This document shows, one piece after another, positions 23,999 to 35,500 of a DNA stretch of 64,000 bases. Source of the DNA: Polytrichum commune (Eukaryota; Streptophyta; Polytrichopsida; Polytrichales; Polytrichaceae); NCBI GenBank assembly GCA_950295325.1, contig OX485803.1, forward strand, positions 49,305,554-49,369,553. Reading direction: 5' to 3'. Under the pieces are notes generated by a model. It did not search any database. It was not told where the DNA came from and was given only the letters and a program-made list of their open reading frames with translations. Position 1 is the first letter of the stretch; each line of letters begins with the position of its first letter. Both the position numbers and the translations under genes were made by a program.

Positions 23999-24688
23999 TA
24001 TTCAATACATTACCTAACCAAGTTGAGAGTAAATTAGAAACACATGCACACACACACACACATACAACTTCTTCCTTGTGGCTAGCTCATGAAACACACA
24101 ACCAACAATTAAGGAATCTTAGATGTATGTTGACATCTTGCGGTCATGTAGTTGGCGGTCAATAGCAATTAACTAATGTTGTTGTTAGTCTAGGTTTGAG
24201 AGTTTGCAAAGCCGCACCCTTGGTCACAATAATAATAAAAAACATGCAAACCACGTACCTTAATTATGTCATAACGAAGCTCAAAAGGATAGATTGTTAT
24301 ATCTTTAACACCAATTATATTTGAGGGACCCCCCATCTTTCAAGGCATTGAAAAAGGACATAGAGAATATAAAATATTACGTAATAAGGTTAAAACTCGA
24401 TGATAGGTGAGGATGTGTAAATTTGAAAATCCTTTTTGGGTTTATTGACCATGAGCAATCGGAACACATCGAACATTGCTGTAAGTTAGTTGTGGCCTCG
24501 CATTGTCACTTTTGGTGAAGTTCATGTGTCTAGGAGCAGGTGCGATGGCTTGAAGTCATCTTCCCTTCCGAGATGGCAGCTTCGACTTGCCAATGTTTAT
24601 GACCACCAAGCCTCCCAACTACAAGGTCCACATATGTGAGTATGCCTCTAGCCCACATCCATGTCTATGACTCCACTGCCAACCCGCA

Positions 24689-25211
24689 CACGGGTAGATC
24701 ACTCTAAGGCATTTTAGTGCACCACGTGCGGCTGGGGGTTTTTTATTTTGGGGCTATTTACCTTCAAGGGCTGAATTAAAGCCTCCCTATAATTACTTAT
24801 ATTTCAAAAATGGCCCATTTGTTTGCACCCTTCCATTACTTATATTGTCCAAGTCACTGCAATTTTTTGTACTTTATATTCCTTTTAAGTAATAAAAGCT
24901 AATCTACTTCCTAACGCAATTGACGAGTGTTGAGGGAAAGCATGGAAACAAAGAAGGGTGCAAACATCCCCATGAGTCCTAAACCCATTTACATACCTTC
25001 TAGGATCCTTATCTTCAGCCCCTATATAAATTTTACAAAAAATAATGGCCCACGTTTTGTGTCCATCTAACTTACTTATAATGGGATTGTCTACATTTAA
25101 TGGTCCCTTCATTATTTGGAATTATTTTATATTTTATATTTCAAATGATTTTAATCCTCTCTATATTATGCCGCACGTCGTTTTTTAAATGCACTAAGTG
25201 ATCTACCCATG
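24689..25211 (-). mobile_element. hAT-type MITE, 523 bp, copy 2 (inverted)
   Basis: Same sequence as 23477-23998 in the opposite orientation, with ends CACGGGTAGATCACTCTAAG and the inverse of CATGGGTAGATCACTTAG. Perfect 8-bp duplication AACCCGCA at 24681-24688 and 25212-25219. The duplication differs from that of copy 1, so the two copies are separate insertions about 690 bp apart rather than arms of one foldback element. Confidence 0.9.
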
Positions 25212-25219
25212 AACCCGCA

Positions 25220-26290
25220 TGGCCCAATGCTAGCTAGTTGATATGAAAAAACATCAACACCCCTTCCCCAACCAATCGGAGGGTTGGTCAATTCACATTG
25301 CTCCCCCCCCCACTAATACATGGCAACACATCTCACTTATTGGCACATTGGCAAGGACCTAAATTTTTCAAAGGTTAAAGTCCTCAAGTCTTTACATGGC
25401 TTACTGATTCTTCACTTGTGTGTGGACATGTGACAACCCTATGTTCATGTGTTGTATTCAATACAAGAATTGAAATAGAAAGTTTATAATCTATTTGAAG
25501 TTAATACATACATAAAAACCTTGGGGGAGGTCCATAGTGCTAAATTTTATCTATTTTGGTAGCTCAAAGACTTGGAGGGGTGCCCATTTTTAGACATATG
25601 AACTCACATGTATAAGCTTAAAAGTATGCTCACATGAGCATGCTCATGAAGTAGCTTCACTTGGTCGCAGTGATTCAAGAGGACGGTGCCCGCAATGATT
25701 CTCAAGGCTCATAAGTCATGGATCAATTCTAATTATAGTTTGTCAATGTAATTATAAACATGAAAACCTCAATAAGATGAACATACATATAATGATTCTC
25801 CATACAATCTCAAGAGATCTATGATTGAATGTGAGATATGCATATATAAAGGTATCATCTAACTAAAAATTACCCAATATAATACATTATTGTCATGTGT
25901 TGGCATAGTTTTACTAATACCTTGTTATAGTTTGCAAACTATTGATATTGTTTCAATAAAGTGTTGCTAGACACCATATTGAATCTCATCACTCACAAAA
26001 AAGACATGGACCAAAATTTCCTAATGCATTCCAACTTGGTGTGGTTGTTTCTAATTACCTTTGCTCAAATTGTTAATGAACTATTCAAGAATTTGCTCAT
26101 TTACGATTATGCATACCATGCTATTGTCAACCCTTGATATAGTGCATATCAATCCAAACAAAGACACATACACACAAACAAACAAACAAAAAACCAGCAA
26201 GATATAAAATAACTAACTTGGACATGTGTCATCCTAGCCCGTTGCACCCATGCATATGAATTAATATCTAGACCACCCCAACCCCTAAGC
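25220..26290. other. Intergenic AT-rich DNA, no gene seen
   Basis: No coding or structural feature that I can support beyond short homopolymer runs, such as a C run near 25303-25310. Confidence 0.5.
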
Positions 26291-26292
26291 CC

Positions 26293-26899
26293 ATGCAACC
26301 ATACCCCCCCTCCCACCAAACCCACTGTAGGAAGAAATATTTTACATGCAGGCATGTTTATTTGGAAACTTTCAATTTTTGGACCAAAACTATGCCCAAA
26401 CAACTACATATTTTTCATTTTCGTTTTGCGACTGCAATGTTAAAATTTTTGGGATGTGTAATACATGGTTGGAAAGGTGTTTTCAAGACCTTTCCAATTG
26501 TATATTACAAGCCCCCGACAAAAATTTGCAGTCATTTAGTGACTACAAAGCATGCTAGTCAAAAAAATTGCAATGGGAAAATGGCAACGGTTTTTATTCG
26601 CAATGTTTTCTACAAGTGCATTGATGGAAAGTCGGGCATTTGCTTATTATTGGCGATGTTTATTGATGATGATTGGATGGTCGATCTTATGATCATCTAT
26701 ATCGAAAAGACCATTGCCAAAGCTTTGGATATTAACGACATTATCAAATTTTTTATGAGGATGTTAGCTCGATGAGTTCAAATCTCTCAATAAATAATCA
26801 AATTCGACCACCTATTGAAATTTGAAAATAAAATATACATTGGATATTTCCATATTTTGAGGTCAACCCCCCTGGGTCAAAATCTTGACTCCGCCCCTG
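26293..26899 (+). pseudogene. 3' remnant of a TTF-type hAT transposon
   Basis: An open frame runs to 26775. Its C-terminal part, DDDWMVDLMIIYIEKTIAK then INDIIKFF, resembles the last segment of TTF-type hAT transposases. About 120 bases downstream the sequence ends in GACTCCGCCCCTG at 26887-26899. Its inverse, CAGGGGCGGAGTC, is the usual terminal repeat of this group. The dimerisation core is not clearly readable and no left terminus was found, so it is a truncated relic. Confidence 0.5.
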
Positions 26900-28830
26900 G
26901 GCCTCACCATGAGCACCATATCTACCATTATTTATAAATTGCTTGTGCAAACAATACATTCACAACCTATATAACAATGTGTTGTTTTGGGGGAACTTTG
27001 GTCACATTGAACGTATGTGCCTTTAAATTCTGCCAAAATCATCTCCACGTAAGTTGAGACCTACTCAAATTCCCTTTGTGGAAATTGTGATTCGGCATAA
27101 ATATTCATGAACCATTAAGCAATTTGTATACACGTTTTTTAAAGCATGTGAACTTGCACCAAATGGCATGCTTACAAAACAAGAGAAAGATGCCTAATCA
27201 TTATGGACTATATGAGGGTAGGAGGAGCCAAATCCTCTCATCCCATACAAGAACACTTGATCAAGGTTTTATAAGGCTATGCATCATGCAATGATCACCC
27301 TCATTTGGGCTAACAAATGAACATAAGGCCAACCATGGAGTTTAGTCATGCAAACACCCAAGATGGAATTAAAACCAATAATGAATCTTTATACTTAGTC
27401 AAACCTCCTTTACTACGAGTATTCTACACAAGCAAAGACACACATGAAACAATAAATATTTTTTAACATCTATGAAGTTGGAAATCAATCCCAATTTTGA
27501 AATCTCACATAGAACGCAAAAATACATGCACATCTATATTTGTAGTTAGTCATGAACAACCTCTATAATATTATCGTAATCTTAAGATTAAATGTGATAG
27601 AATGCATAAACCATCATAGTCCAATAAAATTGCAAGTGCAAATGAAGCAACAAAGGGTCTGACTGTAAATCCACACCACATATTCATGCGAGACAATTGG
27701 GGAGGCATGCCAAATGCAACACGCTACAAATCATCGGACAACGAGCTTATGGATTTAGGGTGGGTTTAGACCAGGGCCGAAGACCAAAGAAATTATAGAA
27801 TTGAGCAATTTTATTAGCTGAGAGCAAAAAAATTGGATCTAGTGAATTTACACAAGGGTGCAAGTCCAAGTTATGGAAAAAGAGGAAGTGCCGGTGATGT
27901 GGCATCGCTTTCTTGCCAAACATGTCAGTCCCCACTCAAAGACAATCTTTCAAGTTTGAGGAATCAAACTTCAATCTTTCAATCTTGAGTTTGAAAATAA
28001 GGTCCATCAAAGGGTGTTTTGGATCCCAAGCTTCTTGGACCTAGCCCCAAATGTAAACCCATCTTCCCCCCCCCCCAAAAAAAAAAAACCTTATTTCCAA
28101 ACTCAAGATTGAATCCGACCTTAAATAAATATTGGTTTCTCAGACTAGGAGGACACTTTTCTTGGGTTAGGACCGCTTAAATTTGACAGGCTATAGTGAT
28201 GCCACGTTAGTGCCACTTCATTTCTTCATACCTTAATCATGAACCGTAAGATAGATGAGTCTTAAATGGCTCGTTTCCTTGATCATACCCCTTTATTTGA
28301 TTGGGATGTGGTTCAAGAAGGACCAAAGAGCAAAAATTATAAAGGCGAATGTTTAAAGAGGATTGGACCATGTCTTTAGATATTAAGAACTACTCTACAC
28401 TCAATAGTGAACACAATTGGGAGGACCTATGTATCCAATGAGCAAGCAAATAAAAGGAATGCACTTCCAATAACCACAACTAAATCAGAGGAGATCCGAG
28501 TTTGAATCCAGTTTTTGCATATGCTTCATCGTAAATTTGCTAATACAATACGAGTTTCGTTGCGTGAATCAAATCGGTAGAAGTTGGAGAACATGGGAAA
28601 AACACCCACATACCTACCTCGGTGCAAATTCCTAAAGTCGGAACATTTTGCTCTTGAGCAATAAGGACGCTCGAATGTGGAGTTTGCCGTGGTCTTGGAC
28701 CCATTTAAGTGTACCATTTTAATCCATACTAATAAATAACATAATGGGGACTTAGTACCATAAGAGATGGGTACAAGTGGACAACGCAAAAAGCAAAGCG
28801 TAGCGTTCGATCGCCAACTCGCCTCTCCCA
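26900..28830. other. Intergenic DNA upstream of the ataxin-2-like gene
   Basis: No gene is supported. A C-run followed by an A-run lies at about 28067-28088. The region carries no recognisable transposon end. Confidence 0.5.
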
Positions 28831-28844
28831 GGCTCGAAGTGCAG

Positions 28845-28935
28845 CCTTCTCTCTCTCTCTCTCTTTCTCTCACACACACACACTCCTCTTTCACTCCCGC
28901 CCGGAGGAACCTGACCTCTTCTCTTCTCTTCTCTA
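28845..28935 (+). promoter_or_regulatory. CT/CA-rich leader region of the ataxin-2-like gene
   Basis: A pyrimidine-rich tract (TCTCTCTCTCTCTCTTTCTC, then CACACACAC, then CTTCTCTTCTCTTC) lies about 650 bases upstream of the start codon. Such CT-rich tracts are common around plant transcription starts and in 5' leaders. There is no clear TATA box. The placement is inference. Confidence 0.45.
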
Positions 28936-29339
28936 ACCCTCCCTCCTTTCCGAAACCCTAATGCACTCGGCCTTGCTCCTCGCACTCGCCATTCCCGCAC
29001 GGCCCTGCCTCGCTAGCGTCGGGGTCGCTTCTCTCCCTACTCCCTTCATGGCCGTGCTGTAGGAACCGGGCTATTTCATTTTAATTTTTTTTTTGCCCCC
29101 TTTTTCTTCCCTCCTCCGGCACTCTGTTCGTCCTCACTAGTTAGGGTTTGGCGGGAGGAGTGTGGTGGTGCGGGGGTGGGGGGGATGAATGAGCGCACTG
29201 GTGGGAATAGTGTAAGTGGTGTTTGGGCTTAGGGCGGAGGAGCGGCAGGGGACATGTTATGCTCTTTCAGGTATTGAAGGTGATTTTGATGAATTGGATG
29301 GTGTGTATGTGTGTTCGGGGGAATGTTGTTACCAGGTGT

Positions 29340-29392
29340 GTTATGCTGTGTTGTGTTGTGTTGTGTTGTGTTGTGTTGTGTTGTGTTGTGTG
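29340..29392 (+). repeat. (TGTTG)n pentanucleotide repeat in the 5' leader/intron
   Basis: About nine TGTTG units upstream of the ataxin-2-like start codon, probably within the 5' untranslated region or a leader intron (a TTTTGACAG acceptor-like site follows at about 29484). Confidence 0.9.
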
Positions 29393-29565
29393 TGTGTTAG
29401 GGAGCTTGGCGGTGTGCTGGTCGGTGCGAGTTGGAGGTTTGTTGTTTAAGAGAGAAATATATGTCATTTGATTCGCTTTTGACAGGTGCTAGGTGAGGAG
29501 CAGCGGACGGCTGTGGCGTAGTCAGCTGGCTTGCCCACGCCAGCAGCCAAAGGATTCTCGTCGCA

Positions 29566-32500
29566 ATGAGTCAAACGCAGGTACAAAGTGTACAAAGCAT
29601 ACAAAGTCCTGCGAATGTTTGTGATTTTGCCTCCTTAGCTGCTTCATTTTCTTTTTTTTGCTGGTTCTTTGTGTGATGGTGCGAAGTTGGCCTGCGAAGT
29701 TCTCGTGGCGGTTGGCTGGTTCTGAGTTCCGAGGGGAGAACCAGGTAATCAGGGTACTCGTGATGATGAATTTGTAGAATATTGTAAAGGTTGTGTGTTG
29801 TTATCTTATGGGTATTTGAAACCATAGAGCTCTCTTTCGACGACGACTATCAAATTCTAATGTGTTGAAATGTCTAGGTGTCGCAGCGGCCTACTGCCGC
29901 GAATGGTGTTGGTCGAAGGAGGATCGAGAAGGAGGCCAGTCGATCGGATAATCAGAACTGGAGGCAGCCTGCTAGGACAACTCCTAATAGTTCAACTCAA
30001 GGGGTTCTCAACCATGTGACCATGGGTGGTGGTGGCCCTAGGTCTGGAGAGAGCATGATAACTCGAGGTAAGGCAGTTTCCTTCTACACCCTTATATCTG
30101 TTCATTCTGTCACTCTTTATTGTTGCGGACCTGTCTGTCCTCCACCAAAACCATTTTAGTCCACAGACGAATGTGTAGCTCGGATTTAAGCTCAGAAGAC
30201 ATACATACAGGTTGTTTCTAAAATATTGGGTCCAAGGTGAACTGGTTCTCTATTTGGTGCCTAACCTTTTTCTTGGTGCATGTGTCTTCCCTTTATTATG
30301 AGCATGAGGCGATAATCTTTAGCTGTGTTTATATGACGCAGATCCTGGGGGAATAGCCTCCTCTTATTTCTTACTTATGACGGAACCATGCAGATAAATC
30401 ATGTTTAAACCAGCTTACACCAGAGTTTTTCTTGCCCTCACAGGTTCTTTGAGGTGCAATACTTGTAGACTAACTCAATAAAAGAGTAACATATTTTGTT
30501 GAATTGAGCACAACGATGAAGGATTTTAAACATTGGGAAAATAAATGTTGAGGTCATATCTTTAGTGCAGGATTGCAAGCTACATCAATGTTTTCCACTG
30601 GGGAGATGCGTACAGTGCACTCTACTTTGTAATGCCATGTCTTCGTTAGCCTGGTGATACTAACTGAAAACTCAGGGTGTGACTTGTATAATCTGCATTT
30701 GACAGATGCACCAGGGGTTATCCATTTAGGTTTAAGCTGCAAGAATCCTGGCTTGTTCACATGTTCAACTTGAAGTAGCACAGAAGCTTCTTCTGGACTA
30801 AATGCCTATGGGTGTGTTTTCGACCTTAGGTGGAGAGAAGACATTGAATGAGCGGTTCCTATATATGCACACATGCCTTATTGGCCAGCAAGTCGAGGTG
30901 CAAACCAAGAATGGAATGGTTTTTTCTGGAATTTTCCATGCATCCAACACAGAGAAAGCACAAGAGTTTGGTATGGCCCACTTTATGTTCTTCCTCCTTA
31001 TTGTCTCTCTCTCCAGGGTTGTTGTGGAACAGAGGAAGCTGGGTTAATTTGCATGCATAGATGTACTATGTAATTTGAACTCTATATATGTACGGAATGT
31101 TGTGTTTCTATGTTTTCCGTTTTCTTAGCGAACCTCCTCACTCAAATTTAATTCTTGAAGGAGATTGGCTGTAAAATGGTTGTTATTATGGTGAAGTTAT
31201 TGGATTGAAGGTGCTTCATCTTTTTTCTTTACAGAAGAGTTGGGTCAGCTAAGCAGTCTTGAAATTGTCGTGAGTCAGGTGTGGTATTGAAGATGGCAAG
31301 GCTAATCAAGGATGGAGCCAAGGGTGCAAAAAGTGACCTAGTGAGAGATGCTGCTAAAAAGCCTCCCACAAAGACACACACTATTCTTGGCAAAGACTTT
31401 GTCCAGATTATTGCCAAGGTTAGTAGTGTGCAATATTCTTGTGTTATCAATTGATTGGCTTGGGGGTTTAGTCGGATGAGGCATGATGGTTTCTTGTCAT
31501 CATTGTCCCAAGAGGAGTAAGGATCACTTTATGTAAATGACCTCCTCAAACACTTTCTTTGTATCACATGCTAGTTCATGTATGGTTCTCTATGTTGCTT
31601 AGGTTAAAACTTGCATAAATTAAACTTGCATAGAATTCTACAATTTTTTTACCTTGTCATGGTCCTGTTTTTTGTGGTCCTATATCCCACAAGGTTGTTG
31701 ATGCGATGTATTCTGGTTTTGTTTTCGACAGGATGTCTCATTAAGTGGAGATGCATTACCCAATGGTCGCACTCGAGAGAATCGTGCTGAAATAATAACT
31801 GATGCAGTCTTGTCACAAGGGCGACATCGGGAGTTGGAGCGTGAGCTCAAACCTTGGAAGCCTGATGAAGAAACTCCAGAAAATTTGAATCTCAGCTTCA
31901 GTAATAGCTGGAGGTCAGTAGATAATTCTGTGATCCAGATAGTTGGAGGTCTTCAGTATGAGGAGTTCATTATCCTGGCAGAGACTATTTGAATGTTTGG
32001 ACTTCTTCTTTTTGTGCTTGTAGCATTCTATGGGATAATCAACTAACCAGTTTCAGTTCTTTATTTTTGTGTTTAATAGCAGCAGGAACTGGGACCAATT
32101 TGAAACAAACAAAGCTTTGTTTGGTGTGGAAACTACTTTCAACGAGGAGTTGTACACAACTAAGTTGGAGAGAGGTCCACAAATGAGGGAAAGGGAACGT
32201 GAGGCCTATAGAATTGCACGTGAAATTGAGGGCCAGCAAACACGTAATCCCCATCTTGCTGAGGTATTGAAGGATTTTTATTTACTTGATTAGGACTGTT
32301 TGTAAAGATGGATTATCCTGGAAAACCTATGGCAATAATGGATTTTTCTAATATGCAGGTTTTTTAATTAATATGATTGTCATGTGAACAACTTGGTGTC
32401 CTAGTATTTCAAGAACTTGTTTCTCAAAAGCAACAAGAGCAGATTGTCGTTTCTTTTTATTGGTGATATATAAGCATGCTCCCTCTGATGAAAGCTTTAA

Positions 32501-35500
32501 GTGTCATTTATTCAGGAGAGAGGAGTGCGTGCAGCTCCAGAAGTGGAAGCAATGGATGAAGAAAGCAGATATTCATCTGTCCTGCGTGGAGAGAAGGATA
32601 TTGGTGAAGATGATGAGGACCACCACATTGATGATTGCAATGATGAGACTTTTGGAGGAAGCTTTGACAGGCCTTCTGGTAGTGGGAGTGGTGACAGCAA
32701 TTCAAGCACTCCTTTAGCAGGTTCATATTTCTATCTTAGTTCATCAAGCCAGCTCTACTACTGATATTCTCCTGTGTTTGCTGTTGTTTATAATGACATT
32801 GTTACGCACCTGGACCACATGTAATCCTGTTTGAGTCTACTAGGTCCTTTAAGTTGATTCTTCTTGGTACTCGCAGGTTCTAGCACTCGAAAGCATCCTA
32901 CACTGCTTCGTTAAAGAAATTAGTTCTAGAATAGAGTAGAATCAGATTAGTACTTCCTTTTTGTTGTTGTTGTGAAAACTTTAATCTAGCATGGGCTAAG
33001 CCCTACTTTGGTTGGTTTTGCATCTTCGGATTTTTTATGTAGAGGATTCAATGCACCTCACCTGCTGATTAAGATTTGGACACTTGAGCTGATCAGGTGA
33101 AGCAGATAACAAAGGCAGTCGCCCATCATCTGCAGACTCCTCTCATGTAAGTGGCTTGCACTCATGATGATTGATGTATTTTCTTAGAAAATCCCTTCAT
33201 TTGTTAGTATTTCTAAATGCTGAGGAGCTGCTGGAGTCCTCTCTATTTTCTGGTCTCATTTTAAAGTTGTTGAGAAGCCTGCACCATGTTGTATGAAGTC
33301 TTGCTGTGAGATGGAAATTGCGTCATCTTTCCTCTGGACTATGTAATTATACAGGCTTTTTGTACTGAGTTGATCCCTATTGTGTCGTATTAGTTGGAAA
33401 TGGTGTGACACATGCAAGGCCAGCCAGCAGTGTTATATGGATGTGAGTATGTGTTGGTCTGACCCAATTACACGAAGATGTAAATCATTGGCCATGCGTT
33501 GCCATTATGCTAAAATGATGTATATTTCATTTGTACATCAGTAGTTCCTCTAGCAAAAAAAACTACTCGTATCTTCTGCATCCAATCTCTTATATACAAA
33601 TGTCCTTATATCTGACAATTTCCTGTTCAATGTAGAAATTCCCCTTTAAATTTCTAGATTGGGCAATAAACTCCATTCTGATGTCCCAGCAAGGTGGAGG
33701 GACTTGGTGCACTCAATGTATTGAAGTGCTATTCGTACCTTTATATGAACAAATTCCTCCTGATGTGTTTTAGTTGACATGTTAGAAGCAATAACCCTCA
33801 AAATCAAGTCCATGCTATTTCAAACCTATTTTGTTCACAGTGACTTCTGTCACTAGAAGATTCATGGTACAAAGAAAGCAGTTGCTGCAGTCTGTGATTT
33901 AATTGGCGATTTTACTTCCTCTAGAATTGACAGAAGTGCACTCTGTCCTTTCAGAAATGCCCGTAACTGTTATGTGATAATAATATAAAGTCAAAGATAT
34001 GAAGCAAAAGGAAATATTTCCCCCTCCTAGTAAACCTTCAATCAATAGTTTTTCGTGTGCATTGCTTTGAAGGAGTAGTTGTAGTAATCATCTTTCTTCT
34101 TCCAGTGCTCCTGCCATTGTAGAAATCTAAATTGTCTTAGTTAAGTTGCCCCAGAAAGTACCTCTTGCCTGGTTTGCACAGTACCATTCAAGAACATTTT
34201 TCCCTCCAGCTATTGCTGCGTTTCCACATTGTTGCCTCCAGACAAGGATTTTGCCATGGTATTAAGCATCTTTATTCTGTACGGATAGTACAGCATGGCT
34301 TTAGTAGGGGCCTACCCTGAAAATAAAGGCTTTCACAAAACAATAAGTCAAAGATGTGCCTTTTCTGTTCTTGGTTGATGACCTGGATCTCCCTTCCTTG
34401 GTTTTCCTCTGAAAGATTTTACCTCTAGGCAAGAAGGGTGTGAAGTAGCTTCTGGTATTGGGTTAGCTCAGGATACAAAACCTTTTGTACTCTTCCTTTT
34501 CTCCGCAGACTGTAAATGGGGCTACAAAACGGGAAACCTTGCAAGACCGGCGGGCTTCGTCAATAGAGAAGGGGGATGTGGCGAGCCTTGAAAGCTCAGC
34601 TGACACGCACAGGGAGCACCTCAGACTGCGGACTTTGTTGGTGGGCGACAGAAGCAAACGTTCTAACAAGGTAGCCCGCCCTTTCTCTTTTTGGGAGGGA
34701 AGTGCGGCTGCTTTGCCTAGCCCGTGTAGGGAGACTGTTTGAGACTTACAAGTAGATGTTTACTCTGGCAAACTTCCGATTGGAAAATATTAGCATTCCA
34801 ATTTCATTAAGGAAGCATGATACTCCAGACTTCCAACTCACCCTTTAGAAAACACACACAAGGCTATATTGTGAAAAAACCTTGACGACCACATGACCAC
34901 CTGAAGCTGTAGTGGCAGAAGAGATATGTCTTCTTATTGGATAGGCACCTGACAACAGCCTTTTGGTCCACAATATCGGTACATCAGCCTGTTAGTGACT
35001 CTGGCACGATTTGAGTTCGATATGTGATGAGTGAGTGCTTGGTCTAAAGACCACCTCAGTTCTTGTAGTTGTTGTGGGTGCCTTCTAGGCTCTCCTTTCC
35101 TCCCTATAGTGTGAACCTCCGAGATTGTGGAAAAGGTGTATCCCTGTAGTCCTTCAAGTGTATTCAGGACATCCAGACGCACATTGTTCTGGTTCACCCT
35201 GGGGTTTTCTGCGTTGCTACTTGTCAGCCAAGTCAGAGGAATGGCTTTTCGGGGACTGTCTCATTATATATGGAGCCAGCAGCTGCATCATATTGCAATT
35301 TCCACCTTATGTGTGAAAACCCACTTGTAGGAGGGAAATCGCTGGTGAAAGTGTGTGTTTGTTTAATGTGGGAATAACTACGACTTCACTGGATGCTTTA
35401 TTCAAAACTAGGTTGGCTATCTGTGGATTTCTACTTAATCTCACTGTCAAATATTTTGTTCAAAAGTCCACTTTTGCACGAAAATGCAACACTTTCTGAA

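Noticed and set aside
29216-29471. Cys/Val-rich open frames over the TGTTG repeat
   Set aside because: They are products of the pentanucleotide repeat and overlap the leader of the ataxin-2-like gene.
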